This document shows, in pieces, positions 44,083 to 54,624 of a stretch of 64,000 nt of DNA (position 1 is its first letter; every line of letters begins with the position of its first letter). A program made the position numbers and the translations under genes. The stretch lies in contig CM043705.1 in NCBI GenBank assembly GCA_023935145.1, positions 52,646,084 through 52,710,083 of the forward strand, read 5' to 3'. The stretch comes from Bretschneidera sinensis. Lineage: Eukaryota > Streptophyta > Magnoliopsida > Brassicales > Akaniaceae. The notes below the pieces were generated by a model that searched no databases, was not told the DNA's origin, and saw nothing but the letters and a program-made list of their open reading frames with translations.

Positions 44083-45861
44083 TTACGTTTTCGCTAGACC
44101 ACATGAGGATCTACACCATTTAAACTTGTCAGTGTTGATCGGCTTGGTCATAACATCTGCTAGGTTCTCGTCGGTGTGAATCTTCGGCATATCCACATTA
44201 CCTTCTTCCACTACTTCTCGAACGAAGTGATACTGAACTCTTATGTGCTTTGTCCGTGAATGAAAAACTGGATTCCTTGCAATGTGCAAGGCACTCTGAC
44301 TGTCACAAAACAGAACAATCTTCTCCTGCTTGTGCCCGAGCTCTTCCAATAACCTTTGTATCCAAACTACTTCCTTGCAAGCTTGTGTAGCCGCCATGTA
44401 TTTTTCTTTCGTTGTAGATAGAGCCACAACCGTCTGCAGTTTAGAAACCCAGCTTACAGCTCCTCTTGCAAGTGTAAACACATAACCTGTAGTAGACTTG
44501 TTTTTATTGAGATCCCCTGCAAAATCTGAATCAATATAGCCTCTGACAGTAAAAGCTGATCCTCCGTAACATAATGCAGTATCTGAGGTTCCTTTGATGT
44601 ATCTCAGAACCCTCTTCACAGTATTCCAATGCTCTCCACCAGGATTCGCCATAAATCGACTAACCACTCCCACTGCTTGTGCAATGTCTGGTCTTATACA
44701 AATCATAGCAAACATCAAACTTCCCACTGCTGATGCATACGGTACTCGAAACATCTCCCTCCTCTCTCTTTCATTGCTAGGACACATACTTGAGGATAAC
44801 TTGAAATTAATAGGAAGTGGGGTAGAAATTGGCTTACTATCTTGCATGTTGAAGCGTCGCAAGATCTTGTTAAAGTAGTTCTTCTGGGAAAGCCAAATCT
44901 TCCTATTATTTCTATCTCGGTGAATCTGCATCCCTAGAATCTTGTTTGCTGGTCCTAAGTCCTTCATATCAAACTCCCTAGCCAACTGTGCCTTCAATTC
45001 TTGGATTTGATATCTGTTGGGACCTGCTACCAACATGTCATCCACATACAACAACAAGATAATAAAAACATTATCACCATCAAACCTTTTGAAGTACGTA
45101 CAATGGTCTGAACTGAGTCTGTTGTATCCAAGGCTAATAATGAAGGAATCAAATCTCTTGTACCAACACCTCGACGCCTGTTTGAGACCATATTGAGATT
45201 TGTTCAACCTGCAAACCAAGTTTTCTTTTCCTGTTTCAGCAAAACCTTCTGGTTTGAGCATATAGATTTCTTCAAGTTCTCCATGAAGAAATGCAGTTTT
45301 CACATCCAACTGCTCCAGATATAAGTCAAACATAGCACACATAGCCAGGACTACTCTGATTGTTATAAGTCGAACCACCGGGGAAAATATCTCACTGAAA
45401 TCAATACCTTCTTTCTGAGCGAATCGCTTTACCACCAGTATTGCACGAAACCGTTCCACTTGATCATTGTTATCCCGTTTGATCTTATAGACCCATTTGT
45501 TACCGATGGCTTTTCTCTCATGTGGCAATGGTACCAGTTCCAGAGTCTTGTTCTTGTGTAAAGCTTCAATTTCTTCCTGCATTGCTGCCATCCACAAAGA
45601 TACATCTGAGCTACTTGTAACTTCTTAGAAAGTTGAGGGCTCTCCATCCTCCGTTAAAATACAGTATGCAACATTGCTCTCAGTAACATACTCCGAATGC
45701 CAAGCTGGCGGCCTTCTTTCACGAGTTGACCTGCGAGCTTCTGGAGCTTTGGACTCGACTGGTTCTTGTATCTCGTGCTCTGGTGATGCTTCAGCAGAAA
45801 CTGGAGTTTCTTGTACTTGATTATTTTTCACTTGTATTGTTGTAGTCTCTGAAACCTCTTT
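44083..45861 (-). pseudogene. reverse transcriptase-RNase H of K
   Basis: Minus-strand frame continuous with integrase upstream; one stop near 45625 (EPSTF*) and another at the join at 45862. The RT (from 45597) is open for 504 codons: WVYKIKRDNNDQVERFRA, LEQLDVKTAFLHGELEE (first Asp), QYGLKQASRCWYKRFDSF and LLLYVDDMLVAG. Connection: GYIDSDFAGDLNKNKSTTGY. In RNase H the usual TEAEY reads TKEKY (ALSTTKEKYMA), so the catalytic Glu appears lost; DSQSALHIARNP and LADVMTKPINTDKF follow. Upstream linker STRERRPPAWHSEYV is typical. RT looks preserved; RNase H probably inactive. Confidence 0.9.
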
Positions 45862-46911
45862 CTACATGCTATCGTCTCCATCTTTTTGTAGTAGTTGATC
45901 TTCTACAAAGATCACATCCCTGTTGACAACAACCTTGCAGGTAGTGGGATCCCACAAGCGATACCCCTTTACTCCATCAGCATACCCCAAGAATATACAC
46001 CTTATAGATTTCGGATTCAACTTCGTTCTTTCTTGGGAATTATAGATCACATACGCAGGACATCCAAAAGAATGTAAAGTAGAGTAGTCCGCTGGCTTAC
46101 CAGTCCACATCTCCATCGGTGTCTTTAAATTAATTGCTATTGATGGCGACCGATTTATCACATAATAGGCGGTTTTGGCTGCTTCTTCCCAAAAAGAGTT
46201 GGGTTGACCTGTAGTCCTCAACATAGCTCTCATCCTTTCTGTAAGAGTTCTATTCATCCACTCTGCCACTCCATTTTGCTGAGGCATATATGTGACTGTG
46301 AACTGTTGTTTGACAAATTCCCGCTTACAAAGAGTAAGAAACTTGCCATCTATGTACTCTCTTCCATTATCTGTCCTCAAGCACTTGATCTTTTTCCCAG
46401 ATTCAAGTTCCACCCTCGCTTTGAAGTCTTTGAATACCAGAAATACATCTGACTTCTTCTTAATTGGATACACCCAACATCTCCTGGAGTAATCATCAAT
46501 GAAAGACACAAAGTACTTTGCTCTTCCTAGGGACATTTCTGGTGACTCCCATACATCAGAATGAATTAAGTCTAGAATGCATTTACTCCTAGCATCAGAT
46601 CTGCTAAACTTCAATCTATGCTGCTTACTTGTAACACAATGCTCACAGAAAGATAGATTTACCGATTTGAGCCCTGGAAGCAGCTTTTTGTCAGAGAGAA
46701 TCTTCAAACCTCGTTCCAACATGTAACCTAGTTTGAGATGCCAAATCATCGTCGACTTTTCTCCCTTGTTGATTGACGCGACACATGCATCAGCTTCCTT
46801 CAGTGTTTCCCTTTGTAGCATGAATAGATTCGTTGCGATCTTTTCTGCCTTCATAACCACAAGTGCACCTTTGAAAATCTTCATGATCCTATTTTTGATA
46901 TGGTCTTTCAT
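45862..46911 (-). pseudogene. integrase of K
   Basis: 349 open codons on the minus strand. Zinc-binding: WHLKLGYMLERGLKIL (second His is Tyr) and CEHCVTSKQHR. Core: LIHSDVWESPEMSLG, CLRTDNGREY and NGVAEWMNRTLTERMRAML give D, D, E; the usual E-R-M-N reads E-W-M-N. C-terminal FGCPAYVIYNSQERTKLNP and CIFLGYADGVKGYRLWDP are typical of TNT1/Tork. Its frame differs from gag-PR, with a frameshift near 46900-46912. Confidence 0.88.
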
Positions 46912-47369
46912 CCAAGACTATCTATTTGCCCTAAAGACAATAGATTCTTCCTCAGGCTTTTCATGTGTCGTACATCCTCAATAGTGCGAACTGTACCATC
47001 AAACATCTTTATCTTGATAGTACCAATACTAGCAATCTCCAAAGCATGATCATCACCTATGTGTACAGAACCTCCTGAGACTGATTCATATTTTTGAAAC
47101 CATTCTCTCCGAGACGTCATGTGCCATGTTGCTCTTGACTCTAGTAACCAGATGTCAGCGAATTGCTTTCTGCCTCCAACTATCGTTGTTGACTCGCTGT
47201 ATAGAACTTCACCATCATCTGAGGCACTTGCCACATTCCCTTGAGCATTTGATGACTCAGAGACTTCAGTCTTCTTTTTGTACCAACAATCCTTCTTGAC
47301 ATGTCCTTTCTTGCCACAGTTGTAGCACTTGAAATTCTTCTTACTTCTTGATTTTGATCTACCATGATT
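46912..47369 (-). pseudogene. nucleocapsid zinc knuckle and protease of K
   Basis: CYNCGKKGHVKKDC zinc knuckle near 47285-47326, then the protease. The active-site motif, normally (L)DSGA(T)xHM, reads WLLESRATWHMTSRREW: Asp to Glu and Gly to Arg, so the protease should be dead. It continues IGTIKIKMFDGTVRTIEDV and KNLLSLGQIDSLG and ends at a stop at the frameshift. Confidence 0.82.
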
Positions 47370-48023
47370 CTAACTCCCACTGGGGCTACGTTCCGTTGAT
47401 CTTCCTCTTGTCATCGTCAAAACTTCCTCTTGCTGCGAACCTGCTTGTCTGTCTTCCTTGTTTTTGCGCCTGGTTTCTTCTTCCAAAACAGCAGCTACAA
47501 TTTTGTCGAAGACTAGATAGTCTGTGAGGAAGTTGTTCGTCAAGTTGATGATGAGTTGATCATACGAGTCAGGTAAACTTTGTAGTAGAAGCTCCGCACG
47601 TTCAAATGTCTTTATTGCGTAACCCATCGATGTAAGTTGCGAAAATAAAGTATTCAAAATGTTGATGTGGTTGGTCACCGACGTGGATTCCGCCATTCGA
47701 AGAGTGTAAAGTCTCCTCTTTAAGAAGATCTTATTGTGTAGTGACTTAGCCTCGTACAGTCTTGTTAGAGTATCCTAAATCTCCTTCACGGTCTTCTTTT
47801 CCGCCACACTAGATAACACTTCATCGGCTAGTGCTAAGCGCAAATCGGCAATTGCGATGCCGTCCATCTCGTTCCACTTGCTGTCGTCAGTGATCTCTGC
47901 GGGCCTTTCTTCAATTGCTGCCAAACAATTGTCTTTCCTCAGAATTGCCTTAATCTTCATTTTCCACAACGAGAAATTACTCCCGTTAAACTTCTCAACA
48001 TCAAACTTTGTCGTTGTTGACAT
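47370..48023 (-). pseudogene. gag of K
   Basis: Start at MSTTTKFDVEKFNGSNFSLW (48023), preferred over the ATG eight codons upstream because family members start with the FxGxNFxxW motif close to the N-terminus. UBN2-like gag: DNCLAAIEERPAEITDD, LALADEVLSSVAEKKTVKEI* (stop near 47775), MAESTSVTNHINILNTLFSQ and LLQSLPDSYDQLIINLTNN. A second stop at 47370 (SPSGS*NHGR) precedes the zinc knuckle. Same frame as the protease. Confidence 0.86.
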
Positions 48024-48063
48024 TTTGTTCACAACGATCTGCTTCACACCCCTTAACCAATTA

Positions 48064-48074
48064 CTTTGATACCA
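48064..48074 (-). other. primer binding site of K (tRNA-iMet)
   Basis: TGGTATCAAAG on the minus strand, one base from the LTR. Agrees with initiator Met tRNA over most of its length. Confidence 0.8.
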
Positions 48075-48075
48075 C

Positions 48076-48623
48076 TGTTAGGAAAAATTACCGGGTCGAA
48101 GCTAACACATAACTTAAGTGAAATGAGAAAAATAAAGATAAAATGGACACAAATATTTTACGTGGAAAAACCCTCGAATAAATTTGGGGTAAAAAACCAT
48201 AGGCAAGTGTAGGAGGATTTCACTATTATAAAATAGGGATTACAACATCTTCTCTCTAATTACAATGAGATAACAATTGTCTAATCTCTATTGTAATAGG
48301 AGAAACAACTCTCTCACAAAATCAGGAAAATATTACTTACAAAGAAGGAACAAATTTTCCTCTCTAAGTAGTAACTCTCAAGAAAACTATCACACTCTCT
48401 CTAATACTCTTCTTGGTGTGTATTACAAATGAAAACCAAAGGAGTATTTATAGGCTTCATTGGCAACTCACCATTAATGTTGACAGCTCTACCCTAATTA
48501 ATTTTAGCAGCTCACCATTAATACTGACAGCTTTTGTCTCCACCAACTTGTCATTAATATTGGCATTCTTTGTCTTGTGGAGAAAGTGGTTTTACCACAA
48601 GTAAAATGACATCTCGTATCACA
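48076..48623 (-). repeat. 5' LTR of K
   Basis: 548 bases, partner of 43472-44017. Minus-strand TATAAATA at 48445-48452; repeated CACCATTAAT words in U3. Confidence 0.93.
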
Positions 48624-48628
48624 TTTAT

Positions 48629-48912
48629 GAAGGCTTTCTTCAACTACTCCTCCTGGCTTACCAATTGCAACTGTGCTTTAGAAGCGAAAGAAGCTCTTAA
48701 AGTGAAAGCAGTGCCCGGAGCCAGAAAAAAGAAAGAATCTCAGGTGGAGCCGCAATGTCTTCTAAATAAAAGGCTATCCTTCGAATGGTATTGGTATCCG
48801 ACCTCTTGAAATAAAGGCATTAGCCATTGTAGCATCCTTTGATCTTGAACGAGGAAATCAATCACTTTTTGAACCAATTGAGAAGCGGGTGTGGGATAGC
48901 CCCTAGTAGGAA
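48629..48912 (+). other. unidentified cargo in MULE left arm
   Basis: Not part of the inverted arms and less AT-rich than its surroundings. One frame (48766-48906, 46 codons) reads GYPSNGIGIRPLEIKALAIV, then ASFDLERGNQSLFEPIEKRV, and looks protein-like. I cannot place it. It could be a captured gene or organelle fragment. Together with 43313-43466 it forms ~440 bases of foreign DNA inside the left arm. Confidence 0.4.
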
Positions 48913-49113
48913 GGAGTGGGTGGCGAGGGGGTCAAATGTCCCCGTGAGATTTTCAAAATTTCAACTTACTAATTTGGGAGTTACAGTACTTGTTAATTAA
49001 GGAGGTTAAAGAGAAAAAGAACTTACAAACTGTAAAATACAAGTGGCAAGAATAGAAACAGTGGTTTTATGGTTTTTGTGGGGCACTTCATAAGCTAAGA
49101 AGATAAAATAAAA
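48913..49113. repeat. MULE left inverted arm, inner part
   Basis: Pairs with 49392-49690 in reverse: GTTTTTATTTTATCTT, TTTACAGTTTGTA.GTTCTTTT, TTAATTAACAAGTAC, AACTCCCAAATTA, GAAAATCTCA and CCCCCTCG. The right copy has extra T-rich insertions. Confidence 0.75.
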
Positions 49114-49391
49114 ACTTACCAAAAGGCAAGAAGCATTGAAGCAGTGAACATATATCACAGAGTTTGGTGCCATCATAATTTATAATAATATATTTGATCA
49201 TGCATCTGTTCATTATTATTTTATTCTAATTTAACTATAAAAATATGAATTCCTAGTTGTTTCAAATTATGGAAGATCCTTTGGTTTGACTCTTTTGTTC
49301 GCCACGAGAGCAGCTCGAGAGTCTATCAACAATCGATGGGTTTGAGATTAGGACCTGTGTCCAATCCTCAAAGCCAATCTTTTTTTCTGAA
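49114..49391. other. MULE central loop
   Basis: About 280 bases between the inverted arms. AT-rich and without an ORF; no transposase remnant visible. Confidence 0.5.
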
Positions 49392-50124
49392 GTTTTTATT
49401 TTATCTTTTTAGTTTAAGAAGTGGCCCTCAAAGACCCCAAAAATAGTGTTGCGATTATTGCCTCTAGTACTTTACAGTTTGTAGGTTCTTTTTCTCCCTT
49501 TTTTTTTTTTTTTTTTATGGGAGGTTATTTTCCTCTTTAACCCCTTTAATTAACAAGTACGCCCATAAAATATTTTACATTTGTAAAACTTGCTTAGTAT
49601 TGTACCGAGTTAACTCCCAAATTAACAAGTCCAAAACTTGAAAATCTCAGAGGAGGCATTTAACCCCCTCGACTGCCTCCCTCTGCCCTTGACCGGATCT
49701 CTTCAGATCTCGGATCTCATAAGATCTTGGTCGGATCTAGAAAGATTTGGCCATCTTGATCGTGAGATGAGAGAGGGAAACGGTAGAGAGATTTACTTAA
49801 GAACAAAAGAAATATAAAAAAGAAGAAGAGGAAGGAAAAAATAAGAAGATGATGAGGAAGAAGAAGAATAGGCTTTTCATGAAGACTTGTGAGAGAGAAA
49901 GAGAGTGATTTTAAAATTGGGCTTTCTAATTAAAACAAGTGAGGGAAGGAAGAGAGAGGGAAAAAAAAAAAAAAGAGAAATGATGTTCATATAAAATGTG
50001 TCATGTATGGACACGAATGAAAGATTTTCACACTTGAGTGCAAACAACCACCTTTTGTATTAATATAAACTTTTTTCACACTGCAGTTAATACTAACTGT
50101 GGCAGATTAGGATGAAATTTTTCC
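49392..50124. repeat. MULE right inverted arm
   Basis: 733 bases, continuous; inverted counterpart of the split left arm. Includes a T tract at 49499-49517 and an A tract at 49959-49972. Confidence 0.78.
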
Positions 50125-50133
50125 TAAGGTGAA
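50125..50133. repeat. target duplication, right copy (MULE)
   Basis: TAAGGTGAA, identical to 42882-42890. Confidence 0.85.
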
Positions 50134-50566
50134 ATCTAAGTGATCCCGTAATGTAACGATCTTTTCACCCTAAATCTGTGTTTAAACTTTAAAGTGAAAG
50201 AGAGTTGTGTTTTTTATATTAAGTGACTTTCATGTACTTTTTTTTATATTTCTCTAGAATTTTTTGTTTATTGATTTATAGACATATAAATATCAAATTA
50301 TTATTTATTTTAAAGCTACCATTTTTGCATTAATAGAATATAATTAATCAAAAAAAAATTTTTAAAAAAGGAGTATTTTCCTATTCCTGTATGGAAATTG
50401 TGGAGGAAACTCTCAAGCTTGATCTTCCAAAAAAAACCTGATGATAAATTCTTAAAAAAACAATAAACAAAAAAAAAACTAGCAATGGTAACAAACATTA
50501 CGTAAATGTTTTGAAGTTTTTTTTTTCTCTATTAGCAACGGGGGGTATACTTGGACTGGAGGGATC
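50134..50566. other. intergenic, nothing recognised
   Basis: Very AT-rich with many A and T runs; no ORF or repeat signature that I recognise. Confidence 0.4.
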
Positions 50567-50744
50567 TGTAAATGTATATACTCCCAATGTTAATAATATT
50601 GTGAATTTCTAGTCTATTGTAAATAGGAAACCTTAGTCTTATTAGAACACTCTGATATACCATAATTCTATTAGGACACTCTTCTGTAAACACCCTATAA
50701 ATATGAAGAATATACAAATCCTAAATTTCTATTTCAATTTTTCA
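50567..50744 (+). repeat. 5' LTR of J
   Basis: TGTAAATGTATATACTCC to TTTCA; TATAAATA at 50696-50703. The start and AATTTCTAGT are repeated at 53788-53836. Confidence 0.85.
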
Positions 50745-50756
50745 TGGTATCCGAGC
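50745..50756 (+). other. primer binding site of J
   Basis: TGGTATCCGAGC, one change from the iMet complement, directly after the LTR. Confidence 0.8.
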
Positions 50757-50809
50757 AGTAAAATCCAAAAACCCTAAACACTTATTTCTCTCCTTCTAAA
50801 TCCAAAATC

Positions 50810-51580
50810 ATGGAAAATGTTGTTCCAATTACCTCTCCCTTCGCTGGTCCTTCACTTGGTTCCTCACTCTCCCTCATTAATTGCCCAACTCACCCACATT
50901 TCCCTAATCTCCTTCTGTTCTCCGATCCTTGTATCATCTACCTGGTTATTATTAAACTCGATAATTCTAATTATATTCTTTGGTACTCTCAAGTTCTCCC
51001 AGTCTTTATAAGTTATGATCTGATTGGGTATGTTGATGGTACTTTCCCTAATCCCACCCAGTATTATTATCCTAGTGATGGTACCACAACCCTTAACCCT
51101 GCTTTCTCACCTTGGCTTCGTACGGACCAATGCCTACGCTCTTGGATTAATGCAACCCTTACTTTAGACATACTCGAAGACGTCCATGATCTTCATCCTT
51201 CTCAAGATGTCTGGCTGGCCTTGGAACAACGTTACCTTCATTAGTCTAATGATACTCTTGCTGCCATCAATTCACCTCACTCCAGAAAAGATCTCATCTC
51301 CTATGCCTTAGCAGGTCTGCCTATTGAGTATAAAAGCTTTATTACCACGGTTACTAACACTAATATCGCTCTTACCTTTGATAGTCTGCGCACTAAGCTA
51401 CTCGTTCAGGAACAACGCCTAAAGCATCTCCAGGTCCCTTTTTCAGCTTTCTAACCCTCTTACAGCCTTTGCCACCACCACCTCTAGCACATCTCATGGT
51501 CGTGGCAAGGGTCGTTCTAGTTATTGAGATTATGGCTGCAATACTGGTCATGGTGCCTCCTCACATCATGGTTCCTAGTC
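50810..51580 (+). pseudogene. gag of J
   Basis: Start at MENVVPITSPFAGPSLG, ~55 bases after the primer site. Open to 51244: YLVIIKLDNSNYILWYSQV and VDGTFPNPTQYYYPSD, then WLALEQRYLH* with a stop at 51242. Homology continues (SPHSRKDLISYALAGLP, ALTFDSLRTKLLVQEQR). The Ser/Gly/Arg-rich tail (SSTSHGRGKGRSSY*) begins in another frame after an indel near 51440. The expected zinc-knuckle region, protease and integrase do not follow. Confidence 0.8.
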
Positions 51581-52636
51581 TCCTTGTTCCTAATCTTCGT
51601 TCTCCACCACTGGCTCTCATTGCCTCGCTGCCTCCACCTTCAGTCTCTACCGTTGGACTCCTAATTTCCTCTCCCATCACTCAACCTACCCCACCAATTT
51701 CTCTCCCCTTACCATCTCTTTTATCCGTCTCCTTAGCCCCAACCTCAGCTTCTTCCACTCCCATTGTCATTCCTACTCTTGAACCAACTGCTCCTTCTAT
51801 CTCCACTTTTCCACTATCATCCCACCCTGCCCCTTGTCACCCCATGATCACTTGTTCTAAAACTAGAATTCCCAAACCCAAACAATTACTCTCTCTTTCC
51901 ACTACTACCCAGCAAACTGAACCAACTTGTTTTTCTCAAGCAAATAAAGATCCCAAGTGGCGATTAGCTATGTGTGACAAATTTAATGCACTTTTAACTA
52001 ACAACACTTGGGATCTGGTTCCATATGATTCAATGAAAAATTTAGTTGGGTGTAATTGGATTTACAAAATTAAATATCGAGCTGATGGGTCTGTGGAGTG
52101 CTACAAAGTAGGGTTGGTCGCTCAAGGATTCCATCAACAATCAGGTATTGACTTTCATGAAACTTTTAGTCCTGTTGTTAAACCTATTACTATGTGCACT
52201 GTTTTATCCTCAGCAATTTCCTATTCGTGGGTGATTCGACAACTTGATGTTAAGAATGCATTTCTTCATGGTTATCTTAATGAAGTGGTGTACATGAAAC
52301 AACCTCCTGGTTTTGTTAATACCCTTCGTCCCACTCATGTCTGTAAATTACACAAAGCCATTTATGGTCTGAAACAGACTCATCGGGCTTGGTTTCACTG
52401 CTTCAGTTCTTTTTTTTTTACTTTTGGTTTTTCTTGTAGTCGGGCAGACACTTCAATACTTGTTTTGCATCATCCCATGGTCTTCTTATCTTACTATTGT
52501 ATGTTGATGACATTATTCTCACTAGTAATAATTCTAGTCTTATTTTTTGTTTTATTCATACTTTATCTAATCAATTTGCTATGAAGGATCTTGGTGATCT
52601 TCATTATTTCCTTGGCATTGAAGTTGTTCGTCACCC
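51581..52636 (+). pseudogene. pre-RT linker and reverse transcriptase of J
   Basis: The Ser/Thr/Pro-rich linker (PTSASSTPIVIPTLEPTAPS) before HPMITCSKTRIPKPKQ is typical of the segment between integrase and RT. RT: WRLAMCDKFNALLTNNTWDL, NWIYKIKYRADGSVECYKVG, VIRQLDVKNAFLHGYLNEV (Asp) and KAIYGLKQTHRAWF. A frameshift near 52480 places YVDDIILTSNNSS in another frame (52500). Then LGDLHYFLGIEV. The ORF 51469-52584 includes out-of-frame gag at its start. Confidence 0.83.
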
Positions 52637-53297
52637 CACTGGTTCATTTCTCTCTCAAACAAAATACACCAACGACCTTCTATTTAATTTTCTATGTCTT
52701 CAGCCAAACCAATTAAAACTCATTTACCTTTCTAGAACGCACCTTCACTACACGAGGGTGACCTACTGGCAGATCTTTCGAATTTTAGGAGTATGATTGG
52801 AGGTTTTCAGTAATTGACTATGACCCGACCTGATATTGCATATGTTATTAATCTAGCTAGACAGTTTTTGCATGCTCCCTGTATAGCTCATTTTCAGCTT
52901 GTTAAACGCATTTTCCACTATTTATATGGTACTGCTAATCATGGGTTACTTCTTGCTTCTGCAAAGCACTGGTTTGTTTCTCTCTCAAACTAAATACACC
53001 AACGACCTTCTACTTAAATTTTCTTTGTCTTCAGCCAAACCAATTAAAACTCCTCTACCTTCCCAAACTGCACCTTCACTACACGAGGGTGATCTACTGG
53101 CAAATCCTTCAGAATTTAGGAGTATGGTTGGAGGTCTTTAGTACTTAACCATGACCCGAACTGATAATGCATATGTTGATAATCTAGCTAGTCAGTTTTT
53201 GCATGCTCCCCACATGGCTCATTTTCAACTTGTTAAACGCATTTTCCACTATTTATGTGGTATTACTAATCATGGGTTACTTCTTGCTTCTCCAAAG
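52637..53297 (+). repeat. 330-base tandem duplication within J pol
   Basis: 52637-52966 and 52967-53297 are head-to-tail copies starting CACTGGTT and ending GCAAAG/CCAAAG, ~90% alike by eye, both covering SQTKYTNDLL to HGLLLASAK. So many differences imply an old event. 330 is a multiple of three, so it duplicates a protein segment; both copies also carry stops. Confidence 0.85.
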
Positions 53298-53787
53298 AAT
53301 TTTTCTCTTTTATACTATGCAGATGCTGACTGGGATGGTTGCCCTGACAATCGCCAGTCCATCATAGGTTATGTTGTTTTCCTTGGACTAAATATTATTT
53401 CTTGGAAAGCAAAGAAATAATCCACTATGTCTCGTTCCAGCATTGAATCTGAATATCGATCCTTTGCCTATGCTATAGCTGAGACTTACTGGATTCGCCA
53501 ACTTTTATATGACTTACATGTGTTCTTAACTCATCCAGTTTGAGTGTATTGTGATAACATTGGTGCCACTCATCTTGCTGCTAATCCAGTGTTCCATGCT
53601 CGTACTAAGTATATCGAGATAGATTTTCACTTTGTTCACGAAAAAGTAGCCTATAGAGATGTCCAAATCTAGTATATTCCTACTGATGCCCAACTTATAG
53701 ATATCTTCACAAAAGGATTGTCATCAACTCGATTTCTTCAACATAAAAGCAATCTCTCTGTGTTTCACCTCATTTGGATTGAGGGTG
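53298..53787 (+). pseudogene. RNase H of J
   Basis: FSLLYYADADWDGCPDNRQS, GYVVFLGLNIISWKAKK* (stop at 53418), STMSRSSIESEYRSFAYA and [19 protein letters not shown], then FTKGLSSTRFL. Standard copia RNase H and tail, with three stops. Confidence 0.82.
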
Positions 53788-53836
53788 TGTGAAAATGTAT
53801 ATACTCCTAATGTAAATAATATTAGGAATTTCTAGT
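53788..53836 (+). repeat. 3' LTR of J, truncated
   Basis: TGTGAAAATGTATATACTCC to AATTTCTAGT, matching the start of the 5' LTR; cut by the reverse LTR at 53837. Confidence 0.8.
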
Positions 53837-54624
53837 TGTAAACCGAGATTCAAACCCAAGAGGGAGAGTGATTTGGGTTTTAAAAACTTTTGCTAATTAA
53901 CTTGCGAATTTTTAAACAATTAAATACATAAAGCACACAATCAAATAATATGCTTGAAAATAAAGAAGTTAAGGAAGAGAATATGCAAACTCATTTATAA
54001 TGGTTTGGCAATATTGGATTCCTTCCGACACTACAACCACTCTCTTTAAGGAATCTCCTTGAAGTAATCCACTAAAACTTTAGTCGTACAACTTCACGGG
54101 TGTTGCACAAATCTTACAATAATCTCTTCCTCACGGAAGTTACAACCGAAGTGTTTAATCCTAAACACTCTAATAGTTACACCAACTCTTTCTCTTTACA
54201 ATAAATTTGATTGACTGTAAAGTAAATGGTAGAGAGATAGCAAAGAAAGTTTTTTACAATTAAATGATATCTTTCTTTCAAGAACAAGCTTGAAGAATGG
54301 CTCACAATAAAATTTTCAAAGCTTTTGAGAATTAATGAGCTATATAATGATTTGAATGTGCTATCTTCCTTCTTCAAATGCTCATTGAAGCGGGTTTATA
54401 TAACTTTGAATCAATATGGTCATTTGACATTGACTTGGTAGGTTTGGGCCATTAAATGCTCAAGTCCCGCATCTCAAACGGTTATATTATTTGAATTACC
54501 AGTCCACTAGGTCAAGCAAAAAATCTTCACTTTTAGGCTTAGGGAGAGTACCAGTCGACTGGGTACTTAGTACCAGTTTACTGAGAACTTACTGTCCCAT
54601 ATCCCATTTGACTGGTATGTAGAC
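53837..54624 (-). repeat. SIRE-like LTR, reverse, truncated
   Basis: Begins TGTAAACCGAGATTC and aligns with the reverse LTRs at 35617 and 38792 (AAACCCAAGAGGG, CCTTGAAGTAATCCAC, ACTTCACGGGTGTTGCAC, CCAGTCGACTGG). Its 3' side is J directly, without primer site or internal sequence, so it is a 3' or solo LTR. It ends at the start of gypsy H, inside its palindrome array. The flank in J is CTAGT. Confidence 0.85.

Larger units (their letters stand above)
43472..48623 (-). mobile_element. Tork/TNT1-like copia element K, complete
   Basis: 5152-base reverse-strand element with two LTRs (48076-48623 and 43472-44017), primer site, gag-PR and IN-RT-RNase H frames, and a polypurine tract. Perfect target duplication TTTAT at 43467-43471 and 48624-48628. 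Inserted into the left arm region of the MULE. The structure is complete but several catalytic residues are changed. Confidence 0.95.
42891..50124. mobile_element. foldback Mutator-like element (MULE)
   Basis: Termini GGGGAAATTTCATGG (left) and GGAAAAATTTCATCC (right, read in reverse), with a perfect 9-base TAAGGTGAA target duplication. The right arm 49392-50124 is an inverted copy of 42891-43312 plus 48913-49113; indels make the arms imperfect. A copia (K) and ~440 bases of unrelated DNA split the left arm. Without K the element is about 2.08 kb. I find no transposase, so it is non-autonomous. Confidence 0.85.
50567..53836 (+). mobile_element. short-LTR copia element J, internally deleted
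   Basis: 178-base 5' LTR, iMet-type primer site, gag, then directly the pre-RT linker and RT/RNase H; protease and integrase are missing. The 3' LTR is cut after ~49 bases by a reverse SIRE-like LTR. The upstream 5-base flank is GGATC. It has a 330-base tandem duplication in pol. Lineage resembles the short-LTR Retrofit-type copias, judged from LTR size and the RT motifs only. Confidence 0.85.

Noticed and set aside
48570..48809. 79-codon frame across the LTR of K and MULE cargo
   Set aside because: Spans the LTR end and the TTTAT target duplication, so it is a chimera created by the insertion.
48629..48912. Mitochondrial DNA insertion
   Set aside because: Base composition and style suggested it, but I could not match it to a specific organelle gene; left as unidentified cargo.
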